In this document: positions 6,651 through 6,789 of the stretch, in pieces
Layout of the letters: the number at the start of each line of letters is the position of its first letter
Position numbering within the stretch: position 1 is the stretch's first letter
Assembly (NCBI GenBank): GCA_963204845.1
Contig: CAUJIL010000093.1
Location: 1 to 6,789 of the forward strand
DNA length: 6,789 nucleotides
Reading direction: 5' to 3'
DNA from: Pseudomonadota bacterium
GTDB taxonomy: Bacteria > Pseudomonadota > Gammaproteobacteria > Pseudomonadales > UBA5518
Translations under genes and position numbers: made by a program
The notes under the pieces: model-generated
Databases searched by the model: none
Seen by the model: only the letters and a program-made list of their open reading frames with translations
Told to the model about the DNA's origin: nothing

Positions 6651-6694
6651 ATAGGGGTAGGAAGGACCGATTGAGTTCGGCCCCCCCTCCCTCC
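6651..6694 (-). ncRNA. Group II intron domain VI with branch-point A and 3' splice end
   Basis: GGCCGA (6682-6677) pairs with UCGGUC (6670-6665) around the loop ACUCAA. The helix continues with G6683-6687 and A6688 against CUUCCU (6664-6659). A6658 is then left unpaired and GGG (6689-6691) pairs with CCC (6657-6655). A6658 is the expected branch-point adenosine, seven bases before the 3' end UAU (6653-6651), matching the usual 7-8 base spacing and AY ending. Confidence 0.8.
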
Positions 6695-6727
6695 GAACCG
6701 TACGTGCGGGTTTCCCGCATACGGCTC
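6695..6727 (-). ncRNA. Group II intron domain V (catalytic hairpin)
   Basis: The 33-base hairpin begins GAGCCGUAU and ends ACGUACGGUUC. The lower helix has eight pairs including the catalytic AGC triad (6726-6724, with the usual G-U pair). A two-base bulge CG (6704-6703) comes next, then a U-A pair and GCGGG/CCCGC capped by AAA. Lower helix, two-base bulge and upper helix are the hallmark of domain V, the metal-binding active site of the ribozyme. Confidence 0.88.
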
Positions 6728-6789
6728 TCCAGTCGGTAGTCTTACCTCATCGAGGATCGACGTTCAGCGATCCGGGCTGCTTCCAGAGA

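Larger units (their letters stand above)
6651..6789 (-). mobile_element. Group II intron, 3' end (truncated by window edge)
   Basis: Read on the minus strand, the last 139 bases give the end of domain IV, domain V, domain VI and the intron 3' end, in the right order. Group II introns are self-splicing ribozymes that move by retrohoming, with an encoded reverse transcriptase/maturase in domain IV. That gene would lie beyond 6789. A frame open from the edge reaches TAA at 6744-6742 and could be its last codons, but 15 residues are too few to identify. The intron appears to end at 6651 with ...CCCCUAU, and flanking DNA starts at 6650 with CAGCCG. It is antisense to the hydratase and 71 bp past that gene's stop, so no visible gene is broken. 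The AGC triad in domain V argues against class IIC. Intactness cannot be judged from this fragment. Confidence 0.85.

Noticed and set aside
5659..6720. 353-residue minus-strand frame across the hydratase gene
   Set aside because: It runs antisense to the hydratase and crosses the intron's domains V and VI, so it cannot be a coherent gene; its composition is typical of shadow frames.
6754..6773. GGATCG/CGATCC inverted repeat inside the intron fragment
   Set aside because: The 6-bp stem with an 8-base loop is weak and may be ordinary domain IV structure; it adds no independent feature.
6651..6789. Class IIC (terminator-targeting) assignment of the intron, using the 6621-6639 hairpin as target
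   Set aside because: Class IIC needs the stem-loop in the 5' exon, but this hairpin is on the 3' side; domain V also carries AGC rather than the CGC triad expected of IIC.
6742..6789. C-terminal codons of the intron-encoded reverse transcriptase on the minus strand
   Set aside because: Only 15 residues are open to the TAA at 6744-6742 and none forms a known motif, so I do not call a CDS.

Overview
The window is GC-rich chromosomal DNA, probably from a high-GC gammaproteobacterium or close relative. The pointers are a SrkA/YihE-type kinase of the same length as the E. coli protein, a tripartite-efflux adaptor with an inner-membrane lipoprotein signal, and strong GC bias throughout. I cannot name the genus.

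Layout, left to right. (1) Positions 1-441, + strand: the C-terminal part of a PLP-dependent cysteine synthase family enzyme, cut by the left edge. (2) A minus-strand three-gene operon, transcribed right to left from about 5.66 kb to 454: a periplasmic adaptor lipoprotein (5656-4520), an RND inner-membrane permease (4505-1437) and srkA (1440-454). The adaptor-permease gap is 14 bp with its own Shine-Dalgarno. The permease stop and the srkA start share ATGA, so the kinase looks translationally coupled to the pump. The PLP enzyme and srkA converge with only 12 bp between their stops, and a long hairpin covers both stop codons. (3) A 158-bp divergent region (5657-5814) holds a plausible sigma70-type promoter for the rightward gene and a short palindrome over its -35. 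(4) Positions 5815-6579, + strand: a crotonase-fold enoyl-CoA hydratase with both catalytic glutamates. (5) Positions 6580-6650: a short intergenic stretch with a perfect 8-bp hairpin. (6) Positions 6651-6789, minus strand: the 3' end of a group II intron (end of domain IV, domain V, domain VI with a bulged branch-point A, 3' splice end). The intron-encoded reverse transcriptase would lie beyond the right edge.

Functionally, the operon would make a proton-driven efflux pump (adaptor plus permease; no outer-membrane channel gene is present) together with a stress-response Ser/Thr kinase. Linking efflux to SrkA is the most biologically suggestive arrangement here. The group II intron is the only mobile element seen, and it sits between genes without breaking a visible reading frame. 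I found no CRISPR array, tRNA, rRNA, toxin-antitoxin pair or clearly new system. Large open frames opposite the efflux and kinase genes are by-products of high GC content.
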